NCBI GenBank assembly: GCA_964555935.1
Contig: CAZKUN010000339.1
Span: 1 to 8,368, forward strand
Length of the DNA stretch: 8,368 nucleotides
DNA from: CAZKUN01 sp964555935
Lineage (GTDB): Bacteria > Armatimonadota > Zipacnadia > Zipacnadales > VGFC01
Reading direction: 5' to 3'
In this document: positions 1-6,103 of the stretch, one piece after another
How the letters are laid out: every line of letters begins with the position of its first letter
Numbering within the stretch: position 1 is the stretch's first letter
The notes under the pieces: generated by a model
Databases searched by the model: none
What the model was told of the DNA's origin: nothing
The model's input: only the letters and a program-made list of their open reading frames with translations
Program-made: the position numbers and the translations under genes

Positions 1-36
1 GTACACCCAGATACTAACACTGAACCTGGACTCGCT

Positions 37-129
37 TTAGGGGGTAAGGCCAGGCTCGGTATGGGTCGGGGAAGTCATCACCATAGTCCCTCCGAGAATC
101 GCGATCGGCAGGATGCCCCGCATCGCCAT
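37..129 (-). CDS. 30-codon stub with signal-peptide-like start, possibly a truncated gene
   Basis: An ATG lies 9 nt after the GH29 stop codon, and 30 codons follow before a TAA at 37-39. The peptide begins MAMRGILPIAILGGTMVMTS: a short basic start, then a hydrophobic stretch, then a polar proline/threonine-rich tail. This looks like the export signal of a next gene in the operon whose body is missing or out of frame. One alternative minus-strand frame stays open from about position 70 to the window edge (translating as PSLALPPKASPGSVLVSGC), so a frameshift or a junction with inserted DNA is possible. A purine-rich GGGGAGG stretch overlaps the end of the upstream gene about 13 nt before the ATG, which is a poor spacing. 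It could equally be a chance ORF. I do not recognise a family. Confidence 0.3.
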   Translation of the reverse strand: MAMRGILPIAILGGTMVMTSPTHTEPGLTP

Positions 130-138
130 GGTCGCCGC

Positions 139-1794
139 CTAGCCTCCCCGTCTCCGAACGAAGACGCGGACCGGCTCGCCTGCGGCTTTGACCTTCAGCT
201 CCAGCACGATCGAGCCCGGCTCGAGCGTCGGCGTGGCGGTAATGTTGATGTTGTAGCTGTCCGGCGCATCCATCCGGCGGATGAAGTCCGGGGCCTTCAC
301 CCCCGCGATCACCAGCATGGGCGGCCGGACCCGCACATCACCATCGGCCTCCAGGGCAACTTCCCATTGCCCGGGCAGGTCAATGCAGGCCGATAGGTCG
401 ACCTCCGTCGTCTCTCCGGGACGGGCCGTCCCGACCATCTGCCGCTCGTGCGTCGGCGTCGCAACGACGGCCGAGGCCGACGCGCCAACATGGTAGAGGG
501 CCAGGCTACGAATCAGCGGCTTTGCGGCCGGATCGAGTGACCTGAACCGCACGGCAGACGCGCTCACAGGATCGAACCGATCGATCTTCTTGTGACCGAT
601 GCCACGGCCCTCACACAGCGTCACCCACTCGCCCGCGACCTTGCCCTCGACGACGTACTCCCGCACGCGCTCGCCCTTGGCGATACGCTCCATGGTGACC
701 ACGTGGTCGACAGTGGTCTCTCGGTCAAGCGTCAACTTCACCACGCCGCCCTCGCCGGTGGTCTCGGCAAGGGGCGCGCCGAACCGTCGCCTGATCTCAG
801 CACCAAACTCCGCCGCGCGTCGCGCGTCCGCCTCGGGCATCAGCCCGTCCGGCCCGGGGGTGATGTTGAGCAGCAGCACGGCGCTGCGACCGACCGAGCT
901 GTAGTAGATGTCCATCAGGTGGTCGAGGCTCTTGAGGCTGTCGCCGTTCGTGCTGCTCCAGAACCAGTAGTGGTCGCGGATCGGGGTGTCGACCTCATTG
1001 GGAAGCCACGCGCCCCCATCCGGATCCGCATCGTCGCTGGTGGCGACCCCAGACCGGGCCGCCTCGACGCTCACTGAGTTCCACGGCATGTCGGCGGGTA
1101 CATAGCCCGCCTCGTTGCCCACCCAGCGGATCGTGCAGTGCGGGCTCTGGAAGACCATTGCGTTCGGGGCGTGGGCCTCCAGGATGTCGCCGACGTCGAA
1201 GATGCAGCTACCGTCAAACCACACCTCCATCATCTCGCCGTAGCGGCTGAGCACCTCGACGAGTTGCTGACGGAAGACCCGCTCGTAGGCGTCCTGCTTG
1301 TCCGGATCGCTGGTCTTGCCGCCGAGGCCCATCGGCGCGTCGTGGTACAGATCCGACGGGCTCAGGTAGACCCCCAGCCGAAGCCCACGCCGGCGGCAGG
1401 AGTCCGCCAGGTCCGCGAGGATGTCGCCCTTGCCGTCCCGCCACGGCGTGTTCCCGATGCTGTAGTCGGTCGTCTCGGTCTGCCAGAGGCAGAAGCCCCC
1501 GATGTGCTTCGCGACGAGAATGATGTACTTCGCCCCCATGGACTCGGCAACGTCCACCCAGTTCTCCGTGTCGCGCGCCTCGGGGTTGAACCGGCTGATG
1601 GGGAAGCTGAAGTCGTCGGTCTCGACGTCCTCATACGTCTCAATGCCGAAGTGGATGAACATCCCGATCTCAAGGTCGTGCCACGCGAGCTGCTCCGCGG
1701 TGGGCCTGGCGAGCATCGGCTTCCCCTCTCCTCGAGCGTGCGCCGCCGTGGCGCAGGCCATGATCGCGACGGCGATTGCCCATCTGTGTCCCAT
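139..1794 (-). CDS. Exported GH29 family alpha-L-fucosidase
   Basis: Hydrolyses terminal alpha-L-fucose with retention of configuration, in the periplasm or outside the cell. I start at ATG 1794, giving 551 aa, because a GGTGAGG precedes it (spacer only 3 nt) and a compact signal peptide then follows (MGHRWAIAVAIMACATAAHA, cleavage after AHA). In-frame TTG 1809 and GTG 1803 would only add five or three residues before it. Numbering from ATG 1794: MFIHFG (45-50) and KHIGGFCLW (96-104) are conserved active-site segments. EVWFDG contains the expected nucleophile Asp194. WLPNEVDTPIR contains the likely acid/base Glu267, in the position usual for the GH29-B subgroup, which favours alpha-1,3/1,4-linked fucose. 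About 345-436 is the usual C-terminal beta-sandwich (REYVVEG, IGHKKI). About 437-551 is a further beta-rich extension I cannot name. It lies 32 nt downstream of the GH18 relic. Family assignment is firm; substrate linkage is inferred. Confidence 0.93.
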   Translation of the reverse strand: MGHRWAIAVAIMACATAAHARGEGKPMLARPTAEQLAWHDLEIGMFIHFGIETYEDVETDDFSFPISRFNPEARDTENWVDVAESMGAKYIILVAKHIGGFCLWQTETTDYSIGNTPWRDGKGDILADLADSCRRRGLRLGVYLSPSDLYHDAPMGLGGKTSDPDKQDAYERVFRQQLVEVLSRYGEMMEVWFDGSCIFDVGDILEAHAPNAMVFQSPHCTIRWVGNEAGYVPADMPWNSVSVEAARSGVATSDDADPDGGAWLPNEVDTPIRDHYWFWSSTNGDSLKSLDHLMDIYYSSVGRSAVLLLNITPGPDGLMPEADARRAAEFGAEIRRRFGAPLAETTGEGGVVKLTLDRETTVDHVVTMERIAKGERVREYVVEGKVAGEWVTLCEGRGIGHKKIDRFDPVSASAVRFRSLDPAAKPLIRSLALYHVGASASAVVATPTHERQMVGTARPGETTEVDLSACIDLPGQWEVALEADGDVRVRPPMLVIAGVKAPDFIRRMDAPDSYNINITATPTLEPGSIVLELKVKAAGEPVRVFVRRRGG

Positions 1795-1826
1795 CGGCCT
1801 CACCCACAAACGGAGTCAGTTGCGGT

Positions 1827-2268
1827 CTAACGGGTCTCACGGGAGGATCGCGCCGAGCGCGGACTGGGCCACTCGGCCGCCGCGGCGTCCTGCAGCGGAT
1901 GCGAGTCATCGGCCATCCTGTCTTGTCCGACCTGCCAGAACATGATCCCCCGGAAGCCCTCGTCCCGAAGCCCACTTCGACTTCTCCGCCATCGACTGCG
2001 GGTCGTCCATGCTCGTGAAGGTCGTGCGATCGGGCGACCAGAACCACGACACCCGCGATTCTTCGTCAGCCTCGCGCGTCCAGCCCTGACCCAGCAGGCT
2101 CGGCAGCGACGCATACTCAATCGCGTACGCCGACGAATTGCGGGGCATCGCCGCTGGATCACACCTGCCCGGGTCGGGTTGGTGGTTGCTGGGATCGAAT
2201 AAGTCGAAGGGACACCCGTGTTTCGTGCAGATGAGTTTCGGAACCCCACGGGTCCAACTTCGGCCGAC
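1827..2268 (-). pseudogene. C-terminal relic of a GH18 chitinase-like hydrolase, frameshifted
   Basis: This gap encodes a broken GH18 C-terminus in two minus-strand frames. Frame one, open from directly after the DUF4091 stop, contains LPSLLGQGWTREADEESRVS and then TFTSMDDPQSMAEKSKWA. These match the GH18 pattern 'qGWtr-wDeea-vPyly... f-SYDDp-Si--Ka-Ya'. Near position 1970 the match moves to a second frame (LRDEGFRGIMFWQVGQD), the usual end of the barrel ('GLGGiMfWElsgD'), and that frame runs to a TAG at 1827. A single indel joins them. The catalytic DxxDxDxE segment and the first part of the barrel are absent, and no start codon with a ribosome-binding site is visible, so this is a decayed fragment. 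The first 30-40 codons (about 2268-2150) match less clearly. The long ORFs on both sides are intact, which argues for real decay rather than poor sequence quality. Confidence 0.72.
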
Positions 2269-4062
2269 CTACTCGATCTTGCTCAAAGCTTCGATGGATT
2301 CGGCCACCCGGCTGCGGACATACACTATGTGGGCCATGCTGTCGGTGCTCGACTTGACCACCAAGGCGGCTTCGATCCGCCTGCATTCTTCATGTCCCAG
2401 CGCGTCCCACAGGGGGCGGTACGTCTGGTAGATCCCGGCCTCGGCAAACTTGCCCCGCGTGACGCTGTCCGGGACGCTTCCGTAGTACTCGGCACGGGCG
2501 ATCAGCCGCCGGAGCTCCTTGCTCGTGTCCTTGCCCTTAGTCGCGGCTTTCACACGGTCAAGCTGCTCCCGCAGCAAGGCCAGGTAGTCCGCGTCTTCCA
2601 GGCCTTCGCGCCACATCTCCAGGATGGTTGTGCTGGTGGGTCCGCCGGCCAGATACTGCATGGGAGCTCGATCGGTCCGGTCCAGGAGCGGGAAGTGATC
2701 CTCGGTCAGCGGTCTCACCGAGCCGTCGGCTGCCATGTTATAGAACAGCACCCCATCCAGATTGTCCTTGTAAGTCGCCCAGAACTGGACCCGTGAACCA
2801 ACCATGCCCGCTCGGGAGATATTGTACCAGATGATCCGCTCGCCGCGACGGTGGTGCAGATCCCGCAGCTCGGGCGACAGAAGGTGGGTGGTGTATCCCA
2901 TGATGTCCACGTTCTTCAACTGCGGCTCCTCGAGCGCTGTCCACTCACAGGAGGGAACCATAGTGGTAATATCGCCGTATCGCGCCTTGGCACGCCCGAA
3001 GGCGTCGCTGATGACGCTGACTTCGCCCCTGGGGCGCTCGTCGAATCCATACAGATAGCAGAAATCCAACAGACCGGCCTGCTTGATTCCGGCGATCCGG
3101 TCGTCCAACAGCTTCCAGCACTGCTCCAGGTATTCATCCTTTAGGACTTTGTTTCCGGTCTCTGGATCGGTGGTCAGCTCGCCCCGGCCGGCTGTGTCGA
3201 CGCGCATCAGATTGATGCCCCGTCCGCCCCAGCTCACCCATCGCCGGACCGTCCCCGCGCCGGGGAAGGGGACCGAATCGTTCCACTTCTGATAGATGCG
3301 GCCGACCCGCCAACGCTGGCGGATGATGAACCGAGCGTGCTTGTCGCAGATGTCTTGGGGGTAGGGCAAGGGATTGCCTTTGTCCGCCCGCTGCTTGGAG
3401 TATGGGCTCCAGTGCGTATATGCCGGCATGGAGGGAATCTCGGGCAGCGTGAATCCCCTGACCAGGAGCTTCACCGGGATGTGGGCGGTCGCGCTCTCAG
3501 CCTGCACCGTGACCGTGCCGCTGTACGTCCCTGGCGCGGCGGTCGGCGGGACGTCCACGGTAACCCACACCGCCTGTCGGGCGCCTGCCGGCACATCGAA
3601 TCGCTGCACGTCCGGGCGCAGGATCCTGGGCACGAACGCTTCCTTCGCGTATCGCAGCGCGGCGGCTTCTAAGGCCAGCGAGGGGTCGGTCGTTGGACCG
3701 TGCGTACTTGCCTTGACGTACGTCATCGGGGCGACCTGAATGTGGTTCACGCCGATGGCGCCCCGGCCGTCGTCGCGGGTAAGGCTGGATACGGAGACTC
3801 TGGCGTTCTTCACGCCGCCCTGGCCGCCCAATACGTAGAGCATGAACGGCTCCAGCTCCCGGCGTGCCGCGCTGATGTGTACGGGCTGATTGACCGGCCC
3901 GTCATACTCTCCCGTGCGGTAAGGGACTACAACCGGACACTCCGGCGTCCCCACGCCAAGCTGCCTTTGCTGAGCCGACACAGTCGTGCAGCCGGCGGTA
4001 ACGACTATCACTACGATCGCCACGCTCAACAGCTCCGATTGGTTCGCTTTCGTCATGCACAT
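2269..4062 (-). CDS. DUF4091/GH123-like glycoside hydrolase, probable lipoprotein
   Basis: A 597-aa protein starting at ATG 4062, with GAGGA 7 nt upstream. The open frame continues to 4320, but that extension is transposase-derived sequence (see the IS3 relic). A second ATG at 4056 would drop two residues. The N-terminus has a hydrophobic stretch (about 11-22) followed by VTAGC, giving a possible lipid-modified Cys25. Thr at -3 is an unusual lipobox residue, and cleavage after VSA (28-30) is the alternative. About 35-205 is a beta-sandwich (AVWVTVDVPPTAAPGTYSGT is typical). The barrel carries YLYGFDERP (336-344), where Asp341-Glu342 matches the adjacent D-E pair of GH123, which works through neighbouring-group participation of an N-acetyl substituent. 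The family's C-terminal signature is WREGLEDADYL (484-494). GH123 members act on beta-N-acetylgalactosaminides, but DUF4091 is broad, so the substrate is not assigned. Confidence 0.88.
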   Translation of the reverse strand: MCMTKANQSELLSVAIVVIVVTAGCTTVSAQQRQLGVGTPECPVVVPYRTGEYDGPVNQPVHISAARRELEPFMLYVLGGQGGVKNARVSVSSLTRDDGRGAIGVNHIQVAPMTYVKASTHGPTTDPSLALEAAALRYAKEAFVPRILRPDVQRFDVPAGARQAVWVTVDVPPTAAPGTYSGTVTVQAESATAHIPVKLLVRGFTLPEIPSMPAYTHWSPYSKQRADKGNPLPYPQDICDKHARFIIRQRWRVGRIYQKWNDSVPFPGAGTVRRWVSWGGRGINLMRVDTAGRGELTTDPETGNKVLKDEYLEQCWKLLDDRIAGIKQAGLLDFCYLYGFDERPRGEVSVISDAFGRAKARYGDITTMVPSCEWTALEEPQLKNVDIMGYTTHLLSPELRDLHHRRGERIIWYNISRAGMVGSRVQFWATYKDNLDGVLFYNMAADGSVRPLTEDHFPLLDRTDRAPMQYLAGGPTSTTILEMWREGLEDADYLALLREQLDRVKAATKGKDTSKELRRLIARAEYYGSVPDSVTRGKFAEAGIYQTYRPLWDALGHEECRRIEAALVVKSSTDSMAHIVYVRSRVAESIEALSKIE

Positions 4063-4263
4063 GGCCGGTCCTCGGTGGGTGTCTGATAGTCCCGAGGGCA
4101 TCTGTCCTCGTACTTCACCGTACGCCGCTGACGCTCCACTACGGCGCTGTCGAACGCGCGGCCCATTCCACATCGTGCTGATCGCAATTCCCTCGGCAGT
4201 CAGAACACGCGTGAGCGCCTCGCTTGCGAACTGACTGTCCTGGTCCCTATCGAGGATCGAAGG
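4062..4263 (-). pseudogene. IS3-family transposase (rve/DDE domain) relic, internally frameshifted
   Basis: Two minus-strand frames together give the second half of an IS3-type integrase core. From 4263, RPSILDRDQDSQFASEAL and then TRVLTAEGIAIS match the usual 'p-i-nTDqGSQFtSeaf-----e-gIrIS'; the Asp before QDSQF aligns with the second catalytic Asp, although the conserved Gly is Asp here. After about 4156 the match moves to another frame: FDSAVVERQRRTVKYED, then RDYQTPTEDRP. This aligns with 'faN-fvERlwRtvKYEdvylrdY-tp-ea', including the catalytic Glu. The bases between (about 4173-4155) are scrambled relative to the usual MDGRGRA segment. The first DDE Asp, the upstream ORF, both terminal repeats and the C-terminal NHRRLHQ-type end are missing. 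The shifted frame ends at a TGA at 4053-4055, just inside the DUF4091 gene. It begins about 20 nt past the stop of the upstream hydrolase. Confidence 0.78.
4069..4073 (-). promoter_or_regulatory. Ribosome-binding site of the DUF4091 gene, inside transposase relic
   Basis: The minus strand reads GAGGA, then a 7-nt spacer, then ATG 4062. The same bases encode the Glu-Asp of TPTEDRP in the shifted frame of the IS3 transposase relic, so the site appears to have been recruited from mobile-element coding sequence. It decides the start at 4062 rather than the much longer open frame beginning at 4320. Confidence 0.6.
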
Positions 4264-4283
4264 GCGCCGGTCTCGGCCACACG

Positions 4284-5885
4284 TCAAGGTTCGACAGTCA
4301 TGTCCAGCTCTTCCAGACAAGGTACGTTCAGGCCGTGGTCCGCCCCACCCCGCCAGGTTACACCCAACTCGTTGTCGCCTCGCAGCGGGGGACAGTGGGT
4401 TAAGTCCAGCTCAATCCACGTCCAGGGCAGCTCGGCATCCTTGGTGCTTACATTCCGGGTAAGCCGCTCCGGCGGAACGGCCTTGCCGTTGACGTCCACG
4501 GCGAACTCGTCTTCATCCGTGCAGTGGAGAATCCGAAAGCGCAGGGCTCCCCGGAGGCTCTCGCCGTTGCGCCCGTCCGCCGCGCGGAACGGGTACGTTT
4601 GGCGAATACCCGTCAGACCTTCGTTGAAGTACAAGGTCTTCCCCTTGAACTCGCCGTGGGGGCTTCGGTGGCTCTCTACATACTTGTAGTTCCGCTCTTG
4701 CTCCAGTCTGTACTTGTAGGTCGGCACGTAGTGATATCGGCGCGGGCCGGCGCCACAGCGGCCCGGATCGATCGCCTCGTGGATCCAGCCCAGCATTCGC
4801 CGTACCTGGGCGGGGTCGCTGCCCCATTTTCCGTAACCGGTGTTGCAGTTGTTGGGGATGTTCCACAGGCCGATGCCCTGGGCGCCCCACGTATAGAAGT
4901 TGTGGGCCGCAGCCCGCGCCTCGGCCGGCGTGTTCAACATGCCGCCGTACCCCATCCGTCCCGGGAATTGCGCCAGGCCGCGATCGGTCAGCGCCGGCGG
5001 GCCGCTCCACATGCCGCCGATCATGTCGCCCATCATGCCGTAAACCTCGCAGTCGGCGCCGTCCGCCGCTTCCACAAACTGCTCCACGTTCAGGCCCGGC
5101 CAGGTGCTGTTGTGCTCAGAGGGGATCACATAGTCCACGTGGCCGCGGCGGATCCAGGCCGCCACATCGCAGCCGGCTAGAAAACACTCATGGATCGTGC
5201 TGGGCACGCGAGCGCCGAGCACCAGCTTGCCACAGGCGCGCTTGCCGGCGGCGGCGTCGAGGATCGCCCGCACCTGCCCCACGTACTCGGTCATGATCGC
5301 GGCGTGTTCGCGGCCCCAATCCCGCTCGAAGTGCTTGGCCCACCGCACGAAGTTCAGCTCCAGCCCGTCGATGCTCCGCTGCTCGGCGAACTCTTGAATA
5401 ATGGCCAAGCGGTGCGCGCGGACCTCTTCGATCGCGTAATCCATCGCCATGCCCGGCACGCCATCGAAACGCCTGATCCCATACTCCGGATGCTCGATGC
5501 TGAAGATCGGACAACCCTCCTGGTCCCACTCGCGTCGCCGGTGGTGCGTGTCGCTCATCCGGATTTCGCAGAGCACTTTGACGCCCTTTGGTTGGAGGTT
5601 CCGCAGGTAGATATCCAGCAGGTCCGTGTCCTCTTGGAGCAGCAGATCGATGCCGCGCGAGAAGACGGAGCGCTTCTCCGGCGGTAGGCGCTGGCCGAGA
5701 ATCTCACCCGCTTGGGTGCGATGGTAGCACACGTCCGGGCAGGCCGTCTGAAGCGCCCAGAAGTCCATGGGAATGTGCTCAGTGGACCAGTCGAGAAACT
5801 CCTCGACCGTCCGGACGGCGCTGGCGGGCGCGAGTTGGCCCAGTATCGTTCCGTCGTCGTTGTAAGCCACCTTCATACGGCCCAT
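4284..5885 (-). CDS. Uncharacterised TIM-barrel hydrolase-like protein (family-10-like) with C-terminal beta domain
   Basis: A 533-aa protein. ATG 5885 is supported by AAAGAGGG 7 nt upstream; an in-frame ATG at 5876 (MKVAYNDDG) is possible. Visible landmarks are NDDG (9-12), IRMSDTHH (108-115), MAMDYAIEEVR (146-156) and IDGLELNFVRW (172-182). This order is typical of large predicted proteins in planctomycete-like genomes, often annotated as hypothetical or family-10-like glycosyl hydrolases; the D-G-[LV]-E-L-[DN]-F-x-R strand resembles a barrel strand of the GHL10 type. WNIPNNCNTGYGKWG (341-355) is a likely late-barrel loop. About 380-533 is beta-rich, with VDVNGKAV and NELGVTWRGG resembling jelly-roll domains appended to such enzymes. 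There is no signal peptide, unlike the GH29 and DUF4091 neighbours, so it is probably cytoplasmic or has lost its leader. Enzyme activity is inferred from fold resemblance only; no substrate can be named. Confidence 0.84.
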   Translation of the reverse strand: MGRMKVAYNDDGTILGQLAPASAVRTVEEFLDWSTEHIPMDFWALQTACPDVCYHRTQAGEILGQRLPPEKRSVFSRGIDLLLQEDTDLLDIYLRNLQPKGVKVLCEIRMSDTHHRRREWDQEGCPIFSIEHPEYGIRRFDGVPGMAMDYAIEEVRAHRLAIIQEFAEQRSIDGLELNFVRWAKHFERDWGREHAAIMTEYVGQVRAILDAAAGKRACGKLVLGARVPSTIHECFLAGCDVAAWIRRGHVDYVIPSEHNSTWPGLNVEQFVEAADGADCEVYGMMGDMIGGMWSGPPALTDRGLAQFPGRMGYGGMLNTPAEARAAAHNFYTWGAQGIGLWNIPNNCNTGYGKWGSDPAQVRRMLGWIHEAIDPGRCGAGPRRYHYVPTYKYRLEQERNYKYVESHRSPHGEFKGKTLYFNEGLTGIRQTYPFRAADGRNGESLRGALRFRILHCTDEDEFAVDVNGKAVPPERLTRNVSTKDAELPWTWIELDLTHCPPLRGDNELGVTWRGGADHGLNVPCLEELDMTVEP

Positions 5886-5892
5886 TGCGAGG

Positions 5893-5900
5893 CCCTCTTT
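5893..5900 (-). promoter_or_regulatory. Ribosome-binding site of the 533-aa TIM-barrel gene
   Basis: AAAGAGGG on the minus strand is followed by a 7-nt spacer and ATG 5885. It favours this start over the ATG at 5876, for which the spacing would be 16 nt. Confidence 0.6.
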
Positions 5901-5920
5901 CTTAGCTTGTCCTGTTTGAA

Positions 5921-5927
5921 TGTATAA
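5921..5927 (-). promoter_or_regulatory. Possible -10 element upstream of the 533-aa gene
   Basis: TTATACA on the minus strand lies in a locally AT-richer patch about 35 nt upstream of ATG 5885. A matching -35 box at 17 nt spacing is not visible (CCGGGA is found there). A separate promoter here would make sense because the IS110 fragment may interrupt read-through from the gene upstream. The evidence is weak. Confidence 0.22.
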
Positions 5928-5959
5928 GTGCGGAGGGGAATCCTCCCGGTGGCTAGAAG

Positions 5960-5971
5960 GCTGAGCTCAGC
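5960..5971. repeat. 12-bp perfect palindrome upstream of the IS110 fragment
   Basis: GCTGAGCTCAGC is perfectly self-complementary. It lies 41 nt before the ATG of the IS110 transposase fragment, in the part that would be the element's 5' non-coding region. It may be a site within the old element or chance; nothing else in the gap decides it. Confidence 0.4.
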
Positions 5972-6000
5972 TTTGGTGTGGCTGACTCAGAACCCTGGCC

Positions 6001-6006
6001 AGGAGG
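6001..6006 (+). promoter_or_regulatory. Ribosome-binding site of the IS110 transposase fragment
   Basis: AGGAGG is followed by a 6-nt spacer and ATG 6013. This near-ideal site on the plus strand supports the reading that the true start of a transposase gene survives here, although the rest of the gene does not. Confidence 0.6.
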
Positions 6007-6071
6007 ACTTTCATGAGCAGTATAGACAACATCGGTCTGGATGTGCGCAAGAAGACGGTCGCGTTCTGTGT

Positions 6072-6087
6072 GAGGGTGTTCGCCCTC
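6072..6087. repeat. Hairpin 1 (5-bp stem, 6-nt loop)
   Basis: GAGGG (6072-6076) pairs with CCCTC (6083-6087) around a 6-nt loop. It begins where resemblance to the IS110 transposase ends. No T-run follows on either strand, so it is not a convincing intrinsic terminator. Confidence 0.45.
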
Positions 6088-6088
6088 G

Positions 6089-6103
6089 GGACCCGTTGGG
6101 TCC
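6089..6103. repeat. Hairpin 2 (6-bp stem, 3-nt loop)
   Basis: GGACCC (6089-6094) pairs perfectly with GGGTCC (6098-6103) around a GTT loop, one base after hairpin 1. On the plus strand it is followed by GAAAAC rather than a T-run; on the minus strand hairpin 1 follows at once. It could slow transcription from the 682-aa gene or mark a recombination junction. Confidence 0.5.

Noticed and set aside
1..36. Terminal repeat of an insertion sequence at the left edge
   Set aside because: The bases look unlike the neighbouring coding sequence, but I could not match them to a known IS end and no partner repeat is in the window.
1795..1809. TTG 1809 or GTG 1803 as the GH29 start
   Set aside because: Both only add residues ahead of a complete signal peptide, and neither has a clear ribosome-binding site; ATG 1794 has GGTGAGG just upstream, though closely spaced.
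1138..1830. 230-aa plus-strand ORF antisense to the GH29 gene
   Set aside because: It lies fully opposite a convincing GH29 gene, has no family motifs, and such long antisense frames are common in GC-rich coding DNA.
1827..2271. Read-through of the DUF4091 TAG to make a DUF4091-GH18 fusion
   Set aside because: The frames are in phase, but the GH18 part lacks its catalytic half and is itself frameshifted, so a functional fusion is unlikely.
4524..5180. 218-aa plus-strand ORF antisense to the 533-aa gene
   Set aside because: It is a shadow of the real gene, with no motifs and no ribosome-binding site that stands out.
5932..5946. GGAGG/CCTCC inverted repeat as a terminator between divergent units
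   Set aside because: The stem is only 5 bp, with no T-run on either strand.
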